Source: an uncultured Ignavibacteria bacterium (GTDB taxonomy: Bacteria; Bacteroidota; Ignavibacteria; Ch128b). Taken from it: DNA of 64,000 nt. Under the pieces are notes generated by a model, which saw only the letters and a program-made list of their open reading frames with translations, was not told the DNA's origin and did not search any database. The translations under genes were made by a program, and so were the position numbers. The stretch spans positions 1 to 64,000 of the forward strand of contig CALDZP010000054.1 in NCBI GenBank assembly GCA_937944105.1. The letters are read 5' to 3'. Of this stretch, positions 8,822-18,701 are shown piece after piece (positions within the stretch are counted from its first letter, which is position 1; each line of letters opens with the position of its first letter).

Positions 8822-9423
8822 AAATAAAAAATAAATTGAATGATGTCTCCAGGTCGGAGGATATAAAACATATAAATGCAGCTATTAACGGAGATCAAGA
8901 TGCTTATGTCTGGTTAATGAAAAAGTATAGAGGTTCGATTCAAAATTTAATATTTAAAATGATTGGCAAAAAGAACGAAGTGGAAGATCTTGTACAGGAA
9001 GCATTTATCAAAGCTTTTAATTCTCTCCAGAATTACGATCAAGAATACGCTTTTTCTACATGGATTTATCGAATAGCAATTAACAATACAATTGATTATT
9101 TAAGAAAAAAGAAACTTGAAACTTTCTCAATCGATTCTGATGAAGAAGATGAAGATGATAAGCCTAAGTTTGAGATTCCTGATGACACTTATATTCCTGA
9201 TGCAAATTTAATTTTGGAACAAAGACAAAAAATCATTAACGATGCAATTGAATCTCTCCCGTTGAAATACAAAAAGATTATAGAGTTGAGACATAAAGAA
9301 GAATTATCTTATGAGGAAATTGCAGAGATATTGAATTTACCTATTGGAACTGTAAAAGCACATTTATTTAGAGCAAGGGAATTACTTAATAAGTATTTGA
9401 AAGATAAACTTAAAATACTTTAA
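8818..9423 (+). CDS. ECF-type RNA polymerase sigma factor
   Basis: The 201-residue protein has sigma-70 region 2 near residues 30-95 (VEDLVQEAFIKAFNSL and FSTWIYRIAINNTIDYLR). Region 4 lies near 140-195 (ALPLKYKKI-like SLPLKYKKIIELRHKEELS, then EEIAEILNLPIGTVKAHLFRARE). Regions 1 and 3 are absent, as in extracytoplasmic-function sigma factors. The linker holds an unusual acidic run, DEEDEDD. The start codon overlaps the preceding stop (ATGA). No anti-sigma factor follows: a terminator and the convergent clpP gene come next. Target genes cannot be read from the window. Confidence 0.9.
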   Translation: MKIKNKLNDVSRSEDIKHINAAINGDQDAYVWLMKKYRGSIQNLIFKMIGKKNEVEDLVQEAFIKAFNSLQNYDQEYAFSTWIYRIAINNTIDYLRKKKLETFSIDSDEEDEDDKPKFEIPDDTYIPDANLILEQRQKIINDAIESLPLKYKKIIELRHKEELSYEEIAEILNLPIGTVKAHLFRARELLNKYLKDKLKIL

Positions 9424-9437
9424 TATTTAAAATTAAA

Positions 9438-9467
9438 AAGCCATCCTGGAAATAATCTGGATGGCTT
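9438..9467. terminator. Hairpin terminator between convergent sigma-factor and clpP genes
   Basis: A perfect 9-bp stem, AAGCCATCC with GGATGGCTT, encloses a 12-nt loop. On the minus strand the stem is followed by a T-rich run, which fits a Rho-independent terminator for the tig-clpP transcript. On the plus strand an AT-rich stretch with a T run follows about 10 nt later, so it may serve both convergent genes. Confidence 0.75.
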
Positions 9468-9489
9468 ATGAGAGAAAAATTTTTTTCTA

Positions 9490-10104
9490 TTATTTCTTTT
9501 TATCTTTTCTCACTAAAATATTATCAATCAATCCATATTCCAGAGCTTCTTCTGGGCTGAAAAATCTATCTCTATCGGTGTCTTTTTCTATCTGAGAAAT
9601 TTCTTTTCCAGTATGATGTGCTAAAATTTCATTTAATTTTTTACGCAACTTTAATATTTCTTCAGCGTGGATTGAAATATCTGTGGCAGTACCTCTAACA
9701 CCGCCCCATGGTTGATGAATCATAATTCTTGAATTTGGAAGAGCTGTTCTTTTTCCTTTTGTTCCACCAGCCAATAATACTGCACCCATACTTGCAGCCA
9801 TTCCAATACAAATAGTAGCAACATCACATTTTACATATTGTATCGTATCATAAATTGCAAGTCCAGCATAAACATCTCCACCAGGTGAATTGATATAAAG
9901 GTTGATATCTTTATCAGGATCTTCTGATTCTAAAAAAATTAATTGAGCTATTATCAGACTCGCTATATGATCATCAATTGGTGTAGATATCATCACAATT
10001 CTTTCTCGTAAAAGACGAGAGAAAATATCCATTCCTCGTTCACCACGACCCGTTTGCTCAATTACATAAGGAATAAGTTGGTTATTAAAATTTTTGAAAT
10101 CCAT
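9490..10104 (-). CDS. clpP: ATP-dependent Clp protease proteolytic subunit
   Basis: ClpP forms the tetradecameric serine-protease chamber that degrades proteins unfolded by ClpX or ClpA/ClpC. The 204-residue protein has the full catalytic triad: Ser105 in GMAASMGA, His130 in [10 protein letters not shown] and Asp179 in DTDRDRFF. Their spacing equals that of Escherichia coli ClpP. The family signature [17 protein letters not shown] is intact. The short N-terminus suggests little or no propeptide. A good ribosome-binding site (AAAGGAG) precedes the ATG. It lies 10 bp behind tig, the usual order, but clpX is not the next gene: the operon ends here at a terminator. Confidence 0.97.
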   Translation of the reverse strand: MDFKNFNNQLIPYVIEQTGRGERGMDIFSRLLRERIVMISTPIDDHIASLIIAQLIFLESEDPDKDINLYINSPGGDVYAGLAIYDTIQYVKCDVATICIGMAASMGAVLLAGGTKGKRTALPNSRIMIHQPWGGVRGTATDISIHAEEILKLRKKLNEILAHHTGKEISQIEKDTDRDRFFSPEEALEYGLIDNILVRKDKKK

Positions 10105-10114
10105 TTTTTCTCCT

Positions 10115-11386
10115 TTAAATAATTACCTTTTTGGTATTAATTTTTATTTTATCAAGAATAAAATTGAAAAATTTTTCATCTTCTTTTTCATCAAGTAATG
10201 TTGATTTATCGCTGTATAAAAATTTTAAAACAGCTTCGTGATTTATATTAAATTTCTCGGCAAGGGATTGAGCATATTCAATAACTTCCTGTTCACTTAA
10301 ATTTAAGTTGAATTTATCTTTTATTGATTTTTTGATTATATACCATTTGGCATCATTGGAAGCATATTCATTTATCGTTTTAAGAGTTTCTTCGGGGAGT
10401 TGATTAACATTATATTTTTTCTTTATATCTTCAGAATAATATTTTGCGGCCCTTTCTATTAAAGATGTTGGAGGATGAAAATTGTATTTAGAAATTAAAG
10501 CCTTTCTTATTTCATCTTTAAGTTTTTGATAGGCTTCGGCTTTTCTGTATTCTAATTCTCTTTGCGCAAATTGTTGCTTTAGTTCCTCCAGAGTTTTCAG
10601 TTGATCATTTGTAAATTTTTTTGCTAGTTCGTCATTAGCTTCTGGCAAAATAACCTTTTTGATTGTCACTATCTTATATTTTTTTATTTGGTCTGCATCT
10701 TTTGAAGTTTGTTTTTCAATATCGTTATTTAAAATTGGAATTGAAGTTTCAAACTCTTCATTTAATTTTTTATTGAGTAATAAATTCACGAACTCTTGAT
10801 TAAGTTCTAAATTTTTCAAATAAAGAGAATACTTCTTTGGTTCTTGAGCACTTTCTTTTTCTGATGTATTGCTACCGTTGAAAATTTCCAATTCCACAAT
10901 GTAATCCATTGAATCAATAATTTCAGCTGGTTCTTCGGTTCGAAGCTGGAATCTTACATATTCTACAATGTCTTCATAAAATTTATCACTAATTTCATAT
11001 TCTTCTTTTTCCACTTCTATTCCATCAAAATCTGTGATTTCAATTTGTGGAAGTACTTCAAATTCAATTTCGAATTTCAAACCGCCATTTTCATCGAGAT
11101 TGATATCAGTTAATTTTGGAACACCAAATACCTCAATGCCTTGTAAATCAATTTCATCCCAGAATTTATTTTCAGCAATTTTATCGAGATTGTCATAGAA
11201 AAGAGCATCTCCATACATTTTCTTTACTAAAGATAGAGGCGCCTTTCCTTTTCTAAATCCTGGAATTGTTAATTTTTTAGCTTCTTTTTTGAGAATTTCC
11301 TCAAAATACTTTTGCGTTTCTTCCTTTTCCATCTGAATAGATACTTTTCGCTCTGATTCATTCAAATTTTGGATCTCTATACTCAA
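10115..11386 (-). CDS. tig: Trigger factor, ribosome-associated chaperone and prolyl isomerase
   Basis: Trigger factor binds the ribosome exit tunnel and shields nascent chains. The 423-residue protein has the N-terminal ribosome-binding domain with the signature PGFRKGKAP near residues 40-48. A central FKBP-like region follows, greatly diverged (residues about 150-250), and then a long charged helical C-terminal chaperone domain. The middle domain lacks an obvious canonical peptidyl-prolyl isomerase core, as in many Bacteroidota-type trigger factors, so isomerase activity is doubtful. Translation starts at TTG 11386 after an AGAGGAT ribosome-binding site. It is followed by clpP and preceded by a tRNA-Leu gene in the same direction. 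Confidence 0.9.
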   Translation of the reverse strand: MSIEIQNLNESERKVSIQMEKEETQKYFEEILKKEAKKLTIPGFRKGKAPLSLVKKMYGDALFYDNLDKIAENKFWDEIDLQGIEVFGVPKLTDINLDENGGLKFEIEFEVLPQIEITDFDGIEVEKEEYEISDKFYEDIVEYVRFQLRTEEPAEIIDSMDYIVELEIFNGSNTSEKESAQEPKKYSLYLKNLELNQEFVNLLLNKKLNEEFETSIPILNNDIEKQTSKDADQIKKYKIVTIKKVILPEANDELAKKFTNDQLKTLEELKQQFAQRELEYRKAEAYQKLKDEIRKALISKYNFHPPTSLIERAAKYYSEDIKKKYNVNQLPEETLKTINEYASNDAKWYIIKKSIKDKFNLNLSEQEVIEYAQSLAEKFNINHEAVLKFLYSDKSTLLDEKEDEKFFNFILDKIKINTKKVII

Positions 11387-11426
11387 TTTTATCCTCTTAT
11401 TTTTGTGGTTGATTAAACTAAAGAAG

Positions 11427-11508
11427 TGCGGAAGGGGGGACTCGAACCCCCACGAGTTTCCTCACTAGATCCTAAGTCTAGCGCGTCTGCCAATTCCGCC
11501 ACTTCCGC
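11427..11508 (-). tRNA. tRNA-Leu, anticodon UAG
   Basis: The minus strand folds as a class II tRNA. The acceptor stem GCGGAAG pairs with CTTCCGC, the anticodon stem-loop is CTAGA-CTTAGGA-TCTAG, and the T arm is GGGGG-TTCGAGT-CCCCC. A short extra arm sits around GTGAGGAAACTC. The anticodon UAG reads CUA and, through wobble, other CUN leucine codons. The 3' CCA is not encoded. It lies 40 bp upstream of tig on the same strand. Confidence 0.96.
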
Positions 11509-11520
11509 ATAAAAGCATTA

Positions 11521-11528
11521 CAAAAATA
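11521..11528 (-). promoter_or_regulatory. Possible -7 box of the tRNA-Leu/tig/clpP promoter
   Basis: The minus strand reads TATTTTTG here, matching the TAnnTTTG -7 element of Bacteroidota-type primary sigma factors. It lies 12 nt before the tRNA 5' end, where a promoter would be expected. I see no clear TTG -33 element at the right distance, so support is partial. Confidence 0.3.
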
Positions 11529-11630
11529 TGAAAAATCGAAACCTTTAAAAAATTGCTTGCCTTTTAATTAATTTAAAATTTTATGTTATCAAATGAATTT
11601 TTACTTTTGTAAGTTAAATTAATTAATTAA

Positions 11631-12320
11631 ATGAGTAATTCACAAGAACATAAAAGAGAAACTACAACCGTTTTATCATTTATAGAAAAACCAGTTTTAA
11701 AATGGTTTGCCGAAAAGCTTCCACCGTTTTTCACTCCAGATATACTTACAATCATAGGTATTGTTGGTTCTCTATTAACTGGCCTTGGGTATTTTTTATC
11801 ACTTAAAAGTGATTATTATCTCTGGCTAGCAAGTTTTGGGTTACTTGTAAATTGGTTTGGCGACTCTCTCGATGGGACAGTAGCGCGTTTTAGACATATC
11901 GAAAGACCTAAGTATGGATTTTTTATTGATCATACATTGGACTCTGTGAGTATGGTTTTAATTGGTATAGGGGTTGGTCTTTCACCTTACGCCCGTTTTG
12001 ATTTTGTATTACTGGCACTGGTTAGTTATTTATTAATTTCAATCTTAGTTTATATCAAAACATTTGTACATGGTGTTTTTAAGATTTCATATTATGGCTT
12101 CGGACCAACAGAAGTTAGACTTTTTATTGTATTTGTAAATACAATTGTATTCTATTTTGGAGCAGGAAATAGTGTAATTTTTGGAATGGAATTATCTATT
12201 ATTGATCTTGCGTCTTTGTTTTTTGCATTGGTGCTTTTTGGATTTTTTATATCTTCTGTTTGGTTAGAAGGAAAAGAATTAAAAAAAATAGATGAAAAAA
12301 ATTTAATTAACAAAAATTAA
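11631..12320 (+). CDS. CDP-alcohol phosphatidyltransferase family membrane enzyme
   Basis: Members of this family move a phosphatidyl group from a CDP-activated lipid or alcohol to an alcohol acceptor during phospholipid synthesis. The 229-residue protein shows the complete signature: Asp78, Asp81-Gly, Ala-Arg, Gly96, Asp100 and Asp104 in the segment from GDSLDG to FFIDHTLDS. About six membrane helices surround it. The acceptor is not evident: phosphatidylglycerophosphate, phosphatidylinositol-type or other head groups are all possible, and the protein is longer than a typical PgsA. It stands alone, divergent from the tRNA-Leu, with efp starting 66 bp downstream. Confidence 0.85.
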   Translation: MSNSQEHKRETTTVLSFIEKPVLKWFAEKLPPFFTPDILTIIGIVGSLLTGLGYFLSLKSDYYLWLASFGLLVNWFGDSLDGTVARFRHIERPKYGFFIDHTLDSVSMVLIGIGVGLSPYARFDFVLLALVSYLLISILVYIKTFVHGVFKISYYGFGPTEVRLFIVFVNTIVFYFGAGNSVIFGMELSIIDLASLFFALVLFGFFISSVWLEGKELKKIDEKNLINKN

Positions 12321-12386
12321 ATTCTTGTATTTGAAAATTTGAAAATTTAAATTGTCGTTCCAAAGTTAAACAAAAAGAGAGAGAGT

Positions 12387-12953
12387 ATGGGTTCAACACA
12401 AGATTTTAGACCTGGTTTAATTATAAGGTTTAACAATGAGCTTTATCAGATCGTCGAGTTTCAACATGTCAATCCAGGAAACTGGCGAGCTTTTGTCAGA
12501 ACTAAACTTAAAAATATTAAAACAGGTAGAGTGATTGAAAATAGATTTAGAGCTGGTGAAAGTGTAGATATTGTGAGAGTCGAAAGACATCAATTTCAGT
12601 ATCTCTACAAAGATGGTGATCTATTAGTCTTAATGAATACAGAGAATTTTGATCAAATTAACGTTCCTGAAGAGGTTATCGGTGAAGGGACAAAATTCCT
12701 AAAAGAAGGTGTTGTTCTCGATTTATTAATGGACGGTTCAACAATTGTTTCTGCTGAGTTGCCAATTTTTGTCGAACTTCAAGTAACACATACAGAACCA
12801 GGAATTAAAGGTGATACTGCTACAGGTGGTTCAAAACCAGCAACAGTTGAGACGGGAGCGGTAGTATCTGTGCCTTTATTTATTGATGAAGGCGATATTA
12901 TCAAAATAGATACAAGAACGGGTGAATATGTAGAACGAGTAAAAGAGAGGTAA
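12387..12953 (+). CDS. efp: Translation elongation factor P
   Basis: EF-P binds between the ribosomal P and E sites and relieves stalling at polyproline stretches. The 188-residue protein has the normal three-domain layout, with FDQINVPEEVIGEG in the middle domain and the C-terminal signature ATGGSKPATVETGAVVSVPLF-type stretch. The domain I loop tip reads HVNPGNWRAF: Asn32 occupies the place where the modified Lys or Arg sits in well-studied EF-Ps, and Arg34 follows two residues later. A GAGAGAG ribosome-binding site precedes the ATG. It is followed 3 bp later by accB, an arrangement known from many bacteria. Confidence 0.96.
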   Translation: MGSTQDFRPGLIIRFNNELYQIVEFQHVNPGNWRAFVRTKLKNIKTGRVIENRFRAGESVDIVRVERHQFQYLYKDGDLLVLMNTENFDQINVPEEVIGEGTKFLKEGVVLDLLMDGSTIVSAELPIFVELQVTHTEPGIKGDTATGGSKPATVETGAVVSVPLFIDEGDIIKIDTRTGEYVERVKER

Positions 12954-12956
12954 TAA

Positions 12957-13463
12957 ATGGACTTAAATTATTTAAAAAAATTATTAAAAATTGTTGATGA
13001 AAGTGGGGTTGATGAGGTCGAGATAGAAGAGGAAGGTTCAAAGATTAGAATTAAAAAAACTCCATCATCTAAGGAAAATTCACAAAATATTTTTCCGATA
13101 ACTTTTCCACAAAACTTTCAAATGCCTGCGCAGGTACCTGTTTATCAACCTCAGGTTCAGACACCAACTCCACAAATTGTTGAAGAAAAGAAAGTTACCG
13201 AAGAAAAGAAGGCTGAAAAGAAATATCATGAGATTAAATCTCCCATAGTAGGAACATTTTATCGCGCACCATCTCCTGACGCTGAACCCTATGTAAAGGT
13301 AGGGGATATTGTTCAGGTAGGGCAGGTACTTTGTATTGTAGAGGCAATGAAGTTAATGAACGAAATTGAAAGTGATATAAACGGTAAAATTATTCAAATT
13401 CTTGTGGAGAATGCCCAACCAGTAGAATATGGGCAAACTCTTTTCTTAATTGAACCCTTGTGA
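12957..13463 (+). CDS. accB: Acetyl-CoA carboxylase biotin carboxyl carrier protein
   Basis: AccB carries the biotin that shuttles CO2 from biotin carboxylase to the carboxyltransferase in the first step of fatty-acid synthesis. The 168-residue protein has an N-terminal oligomerisation segment, a Pro/Gln/Lys-rich flexible linker (residues about 50-90) and a C-terminal biotinyl domain. The biotin attachment site EAMKLMNE has the target Lys132. The [19 protein letters not shown] opening of the biotinyl domain is typical. It lies between efp and accC and is probably co-transcribed with both. Confidence 0.96.
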   Translation: MDLNYLKKLLKIVDESGVDEVEIEEEGSKIRIKKTPSSKENSQNIFPITFPQNFQMPAQVPVYQPQVQTPTPQIVEEKKVTEEKKAEKKYHEIKSPIVGTFYRAPSPDAEPYVKVGDIVQVGQVLCIVEAMKLMNEIESDINGKIIQILVENAQPVEYGQTLFLIEPL

Positions 13464-13492
13464 TTTTATCTTGAATAAATGGGAAAATACGA

Positions 13493-14845
13493 GTGTTTAA
13501 AAAAGTTTTAATTGCAAATCGTGGCGAAATTGCATTAAGGGTCATTAGAGCATGTAAAGAGCTTGGAATTAAGACAGTAGCTGTATATTCCGAAGCTGAT
13601 AGAGATTCTTTACATGTTAGATTTGCTGACGAAGCAGTTTGTATTGGACCACCACCGAGTAAAGAAAGTTATTTAAATATTCCAAGAATTATTGCAGCAG
13701 CCGAAATTACGGGAGCTGATGCGATACATCCCGGATATGGTTTTTTAGCTGAAAATGAAGATTTTGCAGAAATTTGTGAGACATCAGGAATTAAATTTAT
13801 TGGTCCATCGGCTGAAAGTATTAGATTGATGGGTGACAAAGCAACCGCAAAAGATACAATGAAAAAGGCTGGTGTCCCTGTTGTACCTGGTAGTGATGGA
13901 ACAATTAATGATTTACAAGAAGCAGTAAGCGTTGCTAAGAAAATTGGTTTTCCTGTTATAATTAAAGCTACTGCGGGTGGTGGTGGTAAGGGTATGAGAG
14001 TTGCAAAATCTGAAGATGAATTTGAAAGACTTTTCACTCTTGCAAGAAATGAAGCCGAGGCAGCATTTGGAAATCCTGAAGTTTATATTGAAAAATATAT
14101 CGAAGAGCCTCACCATGTTGAAATTCAGATTTTAGGCGATCAATATGGAAATGTGATTCATCTTGGAGAAAGAGATTGTTCAATACAGAGAAGACATCAA
14201 AAATTGATTGAAGAATCACCTTCTCCAATTGTTGATGATGAACTGCGTGAAGCAATGGGTGCTGCTGCTGTTGCTGGTGCTAAAAGTGTAAGGTATGAAG
14301 GAGCAGGAACAATAGAATTTCTGGTTGATAACAAAAAGAATTTCTATTTTATGGAGATGAATACCAGAATTCAGGTAGAACATCCGGTAACTGAAGAGTT
14401 ATATGGTATTGATCTTGTTAAAGAGCAAATTCGTATTGCTGCTGGTAGTCGAATTAAAAAGATCAAGGTTAAACCCAAACATTGGGTTATTGAATGTCGA
14501 ATTAATGCTGAAGATCCTGATAAAGATTTTAGACCATCACCAGGTAAAATAACAGTGTTTCACCAACCAGGTGGTATTGGAGTTAGAACAGATACACATG
14601 TCTATACAGGTTATTCTGTTCCACCTTATTATGATTCATTAATTGCAAAGTTGATCGTAAAAGGTGCAGATAGACTGGATGCCATCAAAAAAATGGAAAG
14701 AGCTCTCGAAGAGTTTATTATTGAAGGCATTAAAACAACAATTCCATTTCATTTAAGGGTAATGCGAGATAAAAATTACAGGGATGGAAAATTTGATACA
14801 CATTTTCTTGAACATTTCAACTTTAAAAATTTGGAGGATAAATAA
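13493..14845 (+). CDS. accC: Acetyl-CoA carboxylase, biotin carboxylase subunit
   Basis: AccC uses ATP and bicarbonate to carboxylate biotin on AccB. The 450-residue protein begins with [23 protein letters not shown]. It carries the ATP-grasp glycine-rich loop [12 protein letters not shown] near residue 158, then [15 protein letters not shown] near residue 288 with the catalytic Glu and Arg. The RINAEDP motif of the C-terminal lobe follows. Length and motifs are normal, and a free-standing AccC (not a fused pyruvate or propionyl carboxylase) fits the adjacent accB. Translation starts at GTG. The accA and accD carboxyltransferase genes are not in the window. Confidence 0.97.
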   Translation: MFKKVLIANRGEIALRVIRACKELGIKTVAVYSEADRDSLHVRFADEAVCIGPPPSKESYLNIPRIIAAAEITGADAIHPGYGFLAENEDFAEICETSGIKFIGPSAESIRLMGDKATAKDTMKKAGVPVVPGSDGTINDLQEAVSVAKKIGFPVIIKATAGGGGKGMRVAKSEDEFERLFTLARNEAEAAFGNPEVYIEKYIEEPHHVEIQILGDQYGNVIHLGERDCSIQRRHQKLIEESPSPIVDDELREAMGAAAVAGAKSVRYEGAGTIEFLVDNKKNFYFMEMNTRIQVEHPVTEELYGIDLVKEQIRIAAGSRIKKIKVKPKHWVIECRINAEDPDKDFRPSPGKITVFHQPGGIGVRTDTHVYTGYSVPPYYDSLIAKLIVKGADRLDAIKKMERALEEFIIEGIKTTIPFHLRVMRDKNYRDGKFDTHFLEHFNFKNLEDK

Positions 14846-15226
14846 ATGTTGATTCCTGAAGATCTCAAATACACAAAAGAACACGAATGGATTCGTGTTG
14901 AAGGAAATATCGGAACGATCGGCATTACCGATTTTGCCCAGAGCGAATTAGGTGATATAGTTTTTGTTGATTTAAATAAAAATAAAACTGAACTAAAACA
15001 AGGTGAAGTATTTGGAACTATTGAAGCTGTAAAAACGGTATCTGATTTATTCGCTCCAGTATCTGGTAAAATTATAGAGTTTAATTCAAGTCTGGAATCA
15101 AATGCCGAAATTGTTAACAAAGATCCTTATGGTGAAGGTTGGATGATTAAAATTGAAATTTCTGACCTAAAAGAATTGGACAATTTATTGGATGCAGAAG
15201 CCTACAAAGCTCTTATTGGAAAATAA
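14846..15226 (+). CDS. gcvH: Glycine cleavage system H protein
   Basis: GcvH carries the aminomethyl group on lipoyl-lysine between the P, T and L proteins of the glycine cleavage system, and can also supply lipoyl groups to other enzymes. The 126-residue protein has YTKEHEWIRVEG near residue 9 and the lipoylation site IEAVKTVSDLFAPVSG with Lys63. The gene starts at the base after the accC stop codon, with its ribosome-binding site GGAGG inside accC. It therefore belongs to the accB-accC transcript. No gcvP or gcvT is seen nearby. Confidence 0.96.
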   Translation: MLIPEDLKYTKEHEWIRVEGNIGTIGITDFAQSELGDIVFVDLNKNKTELKQGEVFGTIEAVKTVSDLFAPVSGKIIEFNSSLESNAEIVNKDPYGEGWMIKIEISDLKELDNLLDAEAYKALIGK

Positions 15227-15256
15227 AAAGAAATCTTTTATTGATGTTTTAATTTT

Positions 15257-15290
15257 AAGAGGCGGAGAAATTCCGTCTCTTTATTTTTTA
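15257..15290 (+). terminator. Rho-independent terminator after gcvH
   Basis: A 10-bp stem, AAGAGGCGGA with TCCGTCTCTT (one G-T wobble), has a 5-nt loop and is followed by TTATTTTTT. It closes the efp-accB-accC-gcvH transcript. Its T-run ends only about 20 bp before the guaA start codon. Confidence 0.85.
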
Positions 15291-15310
15291 AAAATTAATT
15301 ATTATTAAAA

Positions 15311-16846
15311 ATGGTAGATAAAATTTTAGTTATTGATTTTGGTTCTCAATATACTCAGTTAATTGTTCGAAAAGTTAGAAACTTCAATGTTTATTCGTTG
15401 ATTAAACATAATAGTATTACTGTCGAAGAAATTTTAAACGAGCAACCGAAAGGGATAATTCTTTCAGGTGGTCCAGCTTCAGTTTTTGACATTAATTCGC
15501 CAAAAATTAATAACAAAATTCTAGAACTTGGTATTCCAATCCTTGGGATTTGTTATGGTTTTCAATTAATTTCCTTTTCCCTTGGTGGAAGAGTTGAAAA
15601 GTCTGATAAAAGAGAGTATGGACTTGCTAAATTAAAAGTTGATAATAAAAATAAATTATTTCTAAATATTCCATCGGAATTTAATGTTTGGATGAGCCAT
15701 TCTGATAAAGTAGTTAAGCTACCAGAAAATTTTATTCCTATTGCATCAACTGAAAACACGGAATATGCTGCAGCATTCAACCCAGAAAAAAATATTTATG
15801 GTGTTCAATTTCATCCTGAGGTAACTCATACCGAGTTTGGAAATAAAATAATTGAAAATTTTCTCTTTGAGATTTGCAAATGCAATCCAAATTGGTTGAT
15901 GTCTAACTTTATAAATGATAAAATTGATGAAATAAAAAAAATTGTTGGTAATAATAAAGTAGTATGCGCTTTGAGTGGTGGTGTCGATTCAACAGTTGCA
16001 GCAATTTTAGTTCAGAAAGCAATAGGGAAAAATTTACATTGTATTCATGTTGATACAGGTCTAATGAGAAAAAACGAGAGTAAAGAAATCATTGACTTCT
16101 TTCAAAAAAATTTTGTAATAAATTTACATTTTGTCGATGCTTCTCGTTTATTTATCCAGAAATTAAAAGGGGTATATGAACCTGAAGAAAAAAGGAAAAT
16201 CATCGGTAAAACTTTTATCGAAGTGTTTGAGAGTGAAATACAAAAAATTGGTGATGTAAAATTTCTTGTACAGGGAACTTTATATCCTGATATTGTTGAA
16301 TCAGGTGTATTTTCAAGCAACTCAAGTGTGATAAAATCTCATCATAATGTTGGTGGTTTACCAGAGAATTTAAGTCTGCATTTAATTGAGCCCTTAAAAG
16401 AATTGTTTAAAGATGAAGTTCGTCAACTTGGTCGTGAACTCAACATACCTGAAATTTTATTGAAAAAACATCCATTTCCAGGTCCAGGTCTTGCTATACG
16501 AATAATTGGTGAAGTTGATGAAGAAAAATTAAATCTTTTACGAGAAGTTGATTATTTATTTATTGAAGAATTGAAAAAATCTAATTTGTATGATTCAGTC
16601 TGGCAGGCTTTTGCAGTTCTTTTACCAGTTAAAAGTGTTGGGGTAATGGGAGATGAAAGAAGTTATGCTTATTCTATTGTCCTCAGGGCAGTAACGAGCA
16701 TTGATGGAATGACAGCTGACTGGGCTAAACTGGATCATCAATTTTTAAATCTTGTTTCTAACAAAATCATTAACGAAATTAAAGGTGTTAATAGAGTTGT
16801 TTATGATATTACTTCGAAACCACCAGCAACGATTGAATGGGAGTAA
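15311..16846 (+). CDS. guaA: GMP synthase (glutamine-hydrolysing)
   Basis: GuaA converts XMP to GMP using ATP and glutamine-derived ammonia. The 511-residue protein has an N-terminal glutamine amidotransferase domain with nucleophile Cys81 in [10 protein letters not shown] and the His-Glu pair in [11 protein letters not shown]. Next comes the ATP-pyrophosphatase P-loop [10 protein letters not shown] near residue 220. The C-terminal dimerisation domain contains [15 protein letters not shown] and ends in PPATIEWE, the usual terminus. No Shine-Dalgarno sequence is visible before the ATG. The gene's 3' end overlaps the next open frame. Confidence 0.97.
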   Translation: MVDKILVIDFGSQYTQLIVRKVRNFNVYSLIKHNSITVEEILNEQPKGIILSGGPASVFDINSPKINNKILELGIPILGICYGFQLISFSLGGRVEKSDKREYGLAKLKVDNKNKLFLNIPSEFNVWMSHSDKVVKLPENFIPIASTENTEYAAAFNPEKNIYGVQFHPEVTHTEFGNKIIENFLFEICKCNPNWLMSNFINDKIDEIKKIVGNNKVVCALSGGVDSTVAAILVQKAIGKNLHCIHVDTGLMRKNESKEIIDFFQKNFVINLHFVDASRLFIQKLKGVYEPEEKRKIIGKTFIEVFESEIQKIGDVKFLVQGTLYPDIVESGVFSSNSSVIKSHHNVGGLPENLSLHLIEPLKELFKDEVRQLGRELNIPEILLKKHPFPGPGLAIRIIGEVDEEKLNLLREVDYLFIEELKKSNLYDSVWQAFAVLLPVKSVGVMGDERSYAYSIVLRAVTSIDGMTADWAKLDHQFLNLVSNKIINEIKGVNRVVYDITSKPPATIEWE

Positions 16847-18701
16847 TCTTTTAATTTTTATAGTCTTTATTTCCATTAGTACATTATTTAGTCAAAGCAA
16901 AACTGATTACGAAAATGGAATTAAAAATTTTAATAATGGCGATTATAAACAAGCCATTTATTACTTAGAAATATTTACGAAAAAAAGATCTGAATATTCT
17001 GAAAAAGCTAATTTACTGATAATATTAAGTTATTTTCGATTAAATGAACTTGAAAATGCAAAAAGATTTATTGCTAGTTTCGAAACTAATTATCCTGCTT
17101 CCAATTCTATTCAATTAGTGATAGAAACTAAATTGGCAATAGCCGTTCTTCAAAAAGATTTTAATGAAATTAGAAATTCTCTTCTAAGTCTTAATCAATT
17201 TAAATTCAATAAAAGTCAAGTAAATGATTTTATAGCTGTTTTTAAAACGATTTTGAGTTTTATAGATAAACAGCAGAGTTATGATCTTGAGAAAATTATT
17301 ACGAATCAAATATTAAGATTTGCATATCTAAAAGCTTTATTTATGAATCTAATTGACCAGAAGAGTTCAGATGAAATAAGAAAAGTTTATAACGAACTTT
17401 TGCAGATTGGATTTAAGAATGATTTATTAAATGTAAACAAAATTGGTGTTTTAATACCCATTGAAAGTAAACATGGAACAGCTGAAAATTTAATCATTGA
17501 AGGATTAAAATTTGCGATTCATCGTTTTAATGATTTAAGAGAAAAGAATTATGAGTTGAAAATATTTAAAGGTGATGAAAAGCTTCTTGAGTCAGCAATT
17601 ATTCAGTTAGCAAAGGATCCTGAAGTGTTATGCATTATTGGTCCTCTTTATTCATCACAATTTAAAAAATTAGCAACGCTTGCTGATAGACTATGTATAC
17701 CTTTAATTAGTCCTACTGCAACAGCAACAGATATCTCATTTAAATCAAAGTATATTTTCCAGTTCAATCCAACTCTTGATGTTCGAGGCTTTGCAATGGC
17801 TTCTTTTGCAATTGATAAATTGAGGCTTTCAAGATTTGCGTTATTAAGCTCAGATAATTCGACTTCAAAACCTATTTCGAAAGAAATTCGTGAGAAAATA
17901 AAAAATTCTAAATCGGAATTGTTAATTGATTTGCTCTGGAATGAAAATAAAAAAACACTTTCAGCTAAGATAAAAGAAATTAGAAAAGCTGCAGCAAAAA
18001 GAGATCAGGTGATTAGATTTAATCAATTAATGGATTTTGAAACTGAACAAAAATTAGTCTCGTATGGAATGGAGCAAAGCAAAATAGATTCATTAAAAAC
18101 AGTTGAAGCTGAAGTAAGTATTTTTGAAATATTTGGAAGGGATGCGGAAAAAATTTGTCAAAATTTAAGAATCCCATTTTATAAAAGAACTAAATATGTT
18201 GCTGATGATCTTTCTATCCCTCTTTACTCTATTGATGCTGTATTTATACCAATATCAAATAATAAAATTATTTCGGATATTACAAATGAATTTGAAAAAC
18301 AAAATATTATAACAAAGATCATTGGGAACGATATTTGGAACTCTTTAGAAGAATTAAATAAAGCGTATCCCTCTTCAAATGGTATATATTTCACGTCCGA
18401 TTTTTATTTTGATACAGATGATTACTCATTTAAAAATCTGGCTAATGAGGTTTATGAATATACTCAATTGCAATTAAATCGAACTTTTTTTTACGGTTTT
18501 GAAACAGCTAATAAAATTTTAGAAAATTGGAATGATGAAATAAATAGAGAAAATTTTTATAATGTTCTGGTTAATGATAGAAATTACGAAGGGATTGTAT
18601 CCGATATTATTCTTAATAAAAATGGAATAAACTCGTCTGTGTTTGTTCTTCAATATAAAAATAGAAAAATTATTAAAGTTGAAAGAATGATTTCTAATTG
18701 A
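16803..18701 (+). CDS. Exported TPR plus periplasmic-binding-fold protein (LpoA-like architecture)
   Basis: An exported protein of about 630 residues. After a hydrophobic signal segment ([15 protein letters not shown]) come tetratricopeptide-like helices ([20 protein letters not shown] and following). A type I periplasmic-binding fold then starts at [18 protein letters not shown], with [19 protein letters not shown] and [12 protein letters not shown]. This resembles Leu/Ile/Val-binding proteins and the order in the penicillin-binding-protein activator LpoA. No lipobox cysteine is present, so it is probably soluble. No transporter genes are adjacent. The frame opens at 16752, but that start overlaps guaA by 95 bp; ATG 16803 or TTG 16833 give a better signal peptide. 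The function remains uncertain. Confidence 0.7.
   Translation: MILLRNHQQRLNGSNLLIFIVFISISTLFSQSKTDYENGIKNFNNGDYKQAIYYLEIFTKKRSEYSEKANLLIILSYFRLNELENAKRFIASFETNYPASNSIQLVIETKLAIAVLQKDFNEIRNSLLSLNQFKFNKSQVNDFIAVFKTILSFIDKQQSYDLEKIITNQILRFAYLKALFMNLIDQKSSDEIRKVYNELLQIGFKNDLLNVNKIGVLIPIESKHGTAENLIIEGLKFAIHRFNDLREKNYELKIFKGDEKLLESAIIQLAKDPEVLCIIGPLYSSQFKKLATLADRLCIPLISPTATATDISFKSKYIFQFNPTLDVRGFAMASFAIDKLRLSRFALLSSDNSTSKPISKEIREKIKNSKSELLIDLLWNENKKTLSAKIKEIRKAAAKRDQVIRFNQLMDFETEQKLVSYGMEQSKIDSLKTVEAEVSIFEIFGRDAEKICQNLRIPFYKRTKYVADDLSIPLYSIDAVFIPISNNKIISDITNEFEKQNIITKIIGNDIWNSLEELNKAYPSSNGIYFTSDFYFDTDDYSFKNLANEVYEYTQLQLNRTFFYGFETANKILENWNDEINRENFYNVLVNDRNYEGIVSDIILNKNGINSSVFVLQYKNRKIIKVERMISN

Noticed and set aside
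11619-11630. TTAATTAATTAA repeat before the CDP-alcohol phosphatidyltransferase gene
   Set aside because: It is short, simple AT sequence and expected in DNA of this composition; it is not a convincing operator.
13669-14037. 122-residue open frame on the minus strand opposite accC
   Set aside because: It lies entirely inside accC, has a biased composition and no ribosome-binding site; it is a shadow of a conserved gene.
16752-16802. Upstream start for the TPR/binding-fold protein
   Set aside because: It would overlap guaA by 95 bp, and the later starts give a proper signal peptide.
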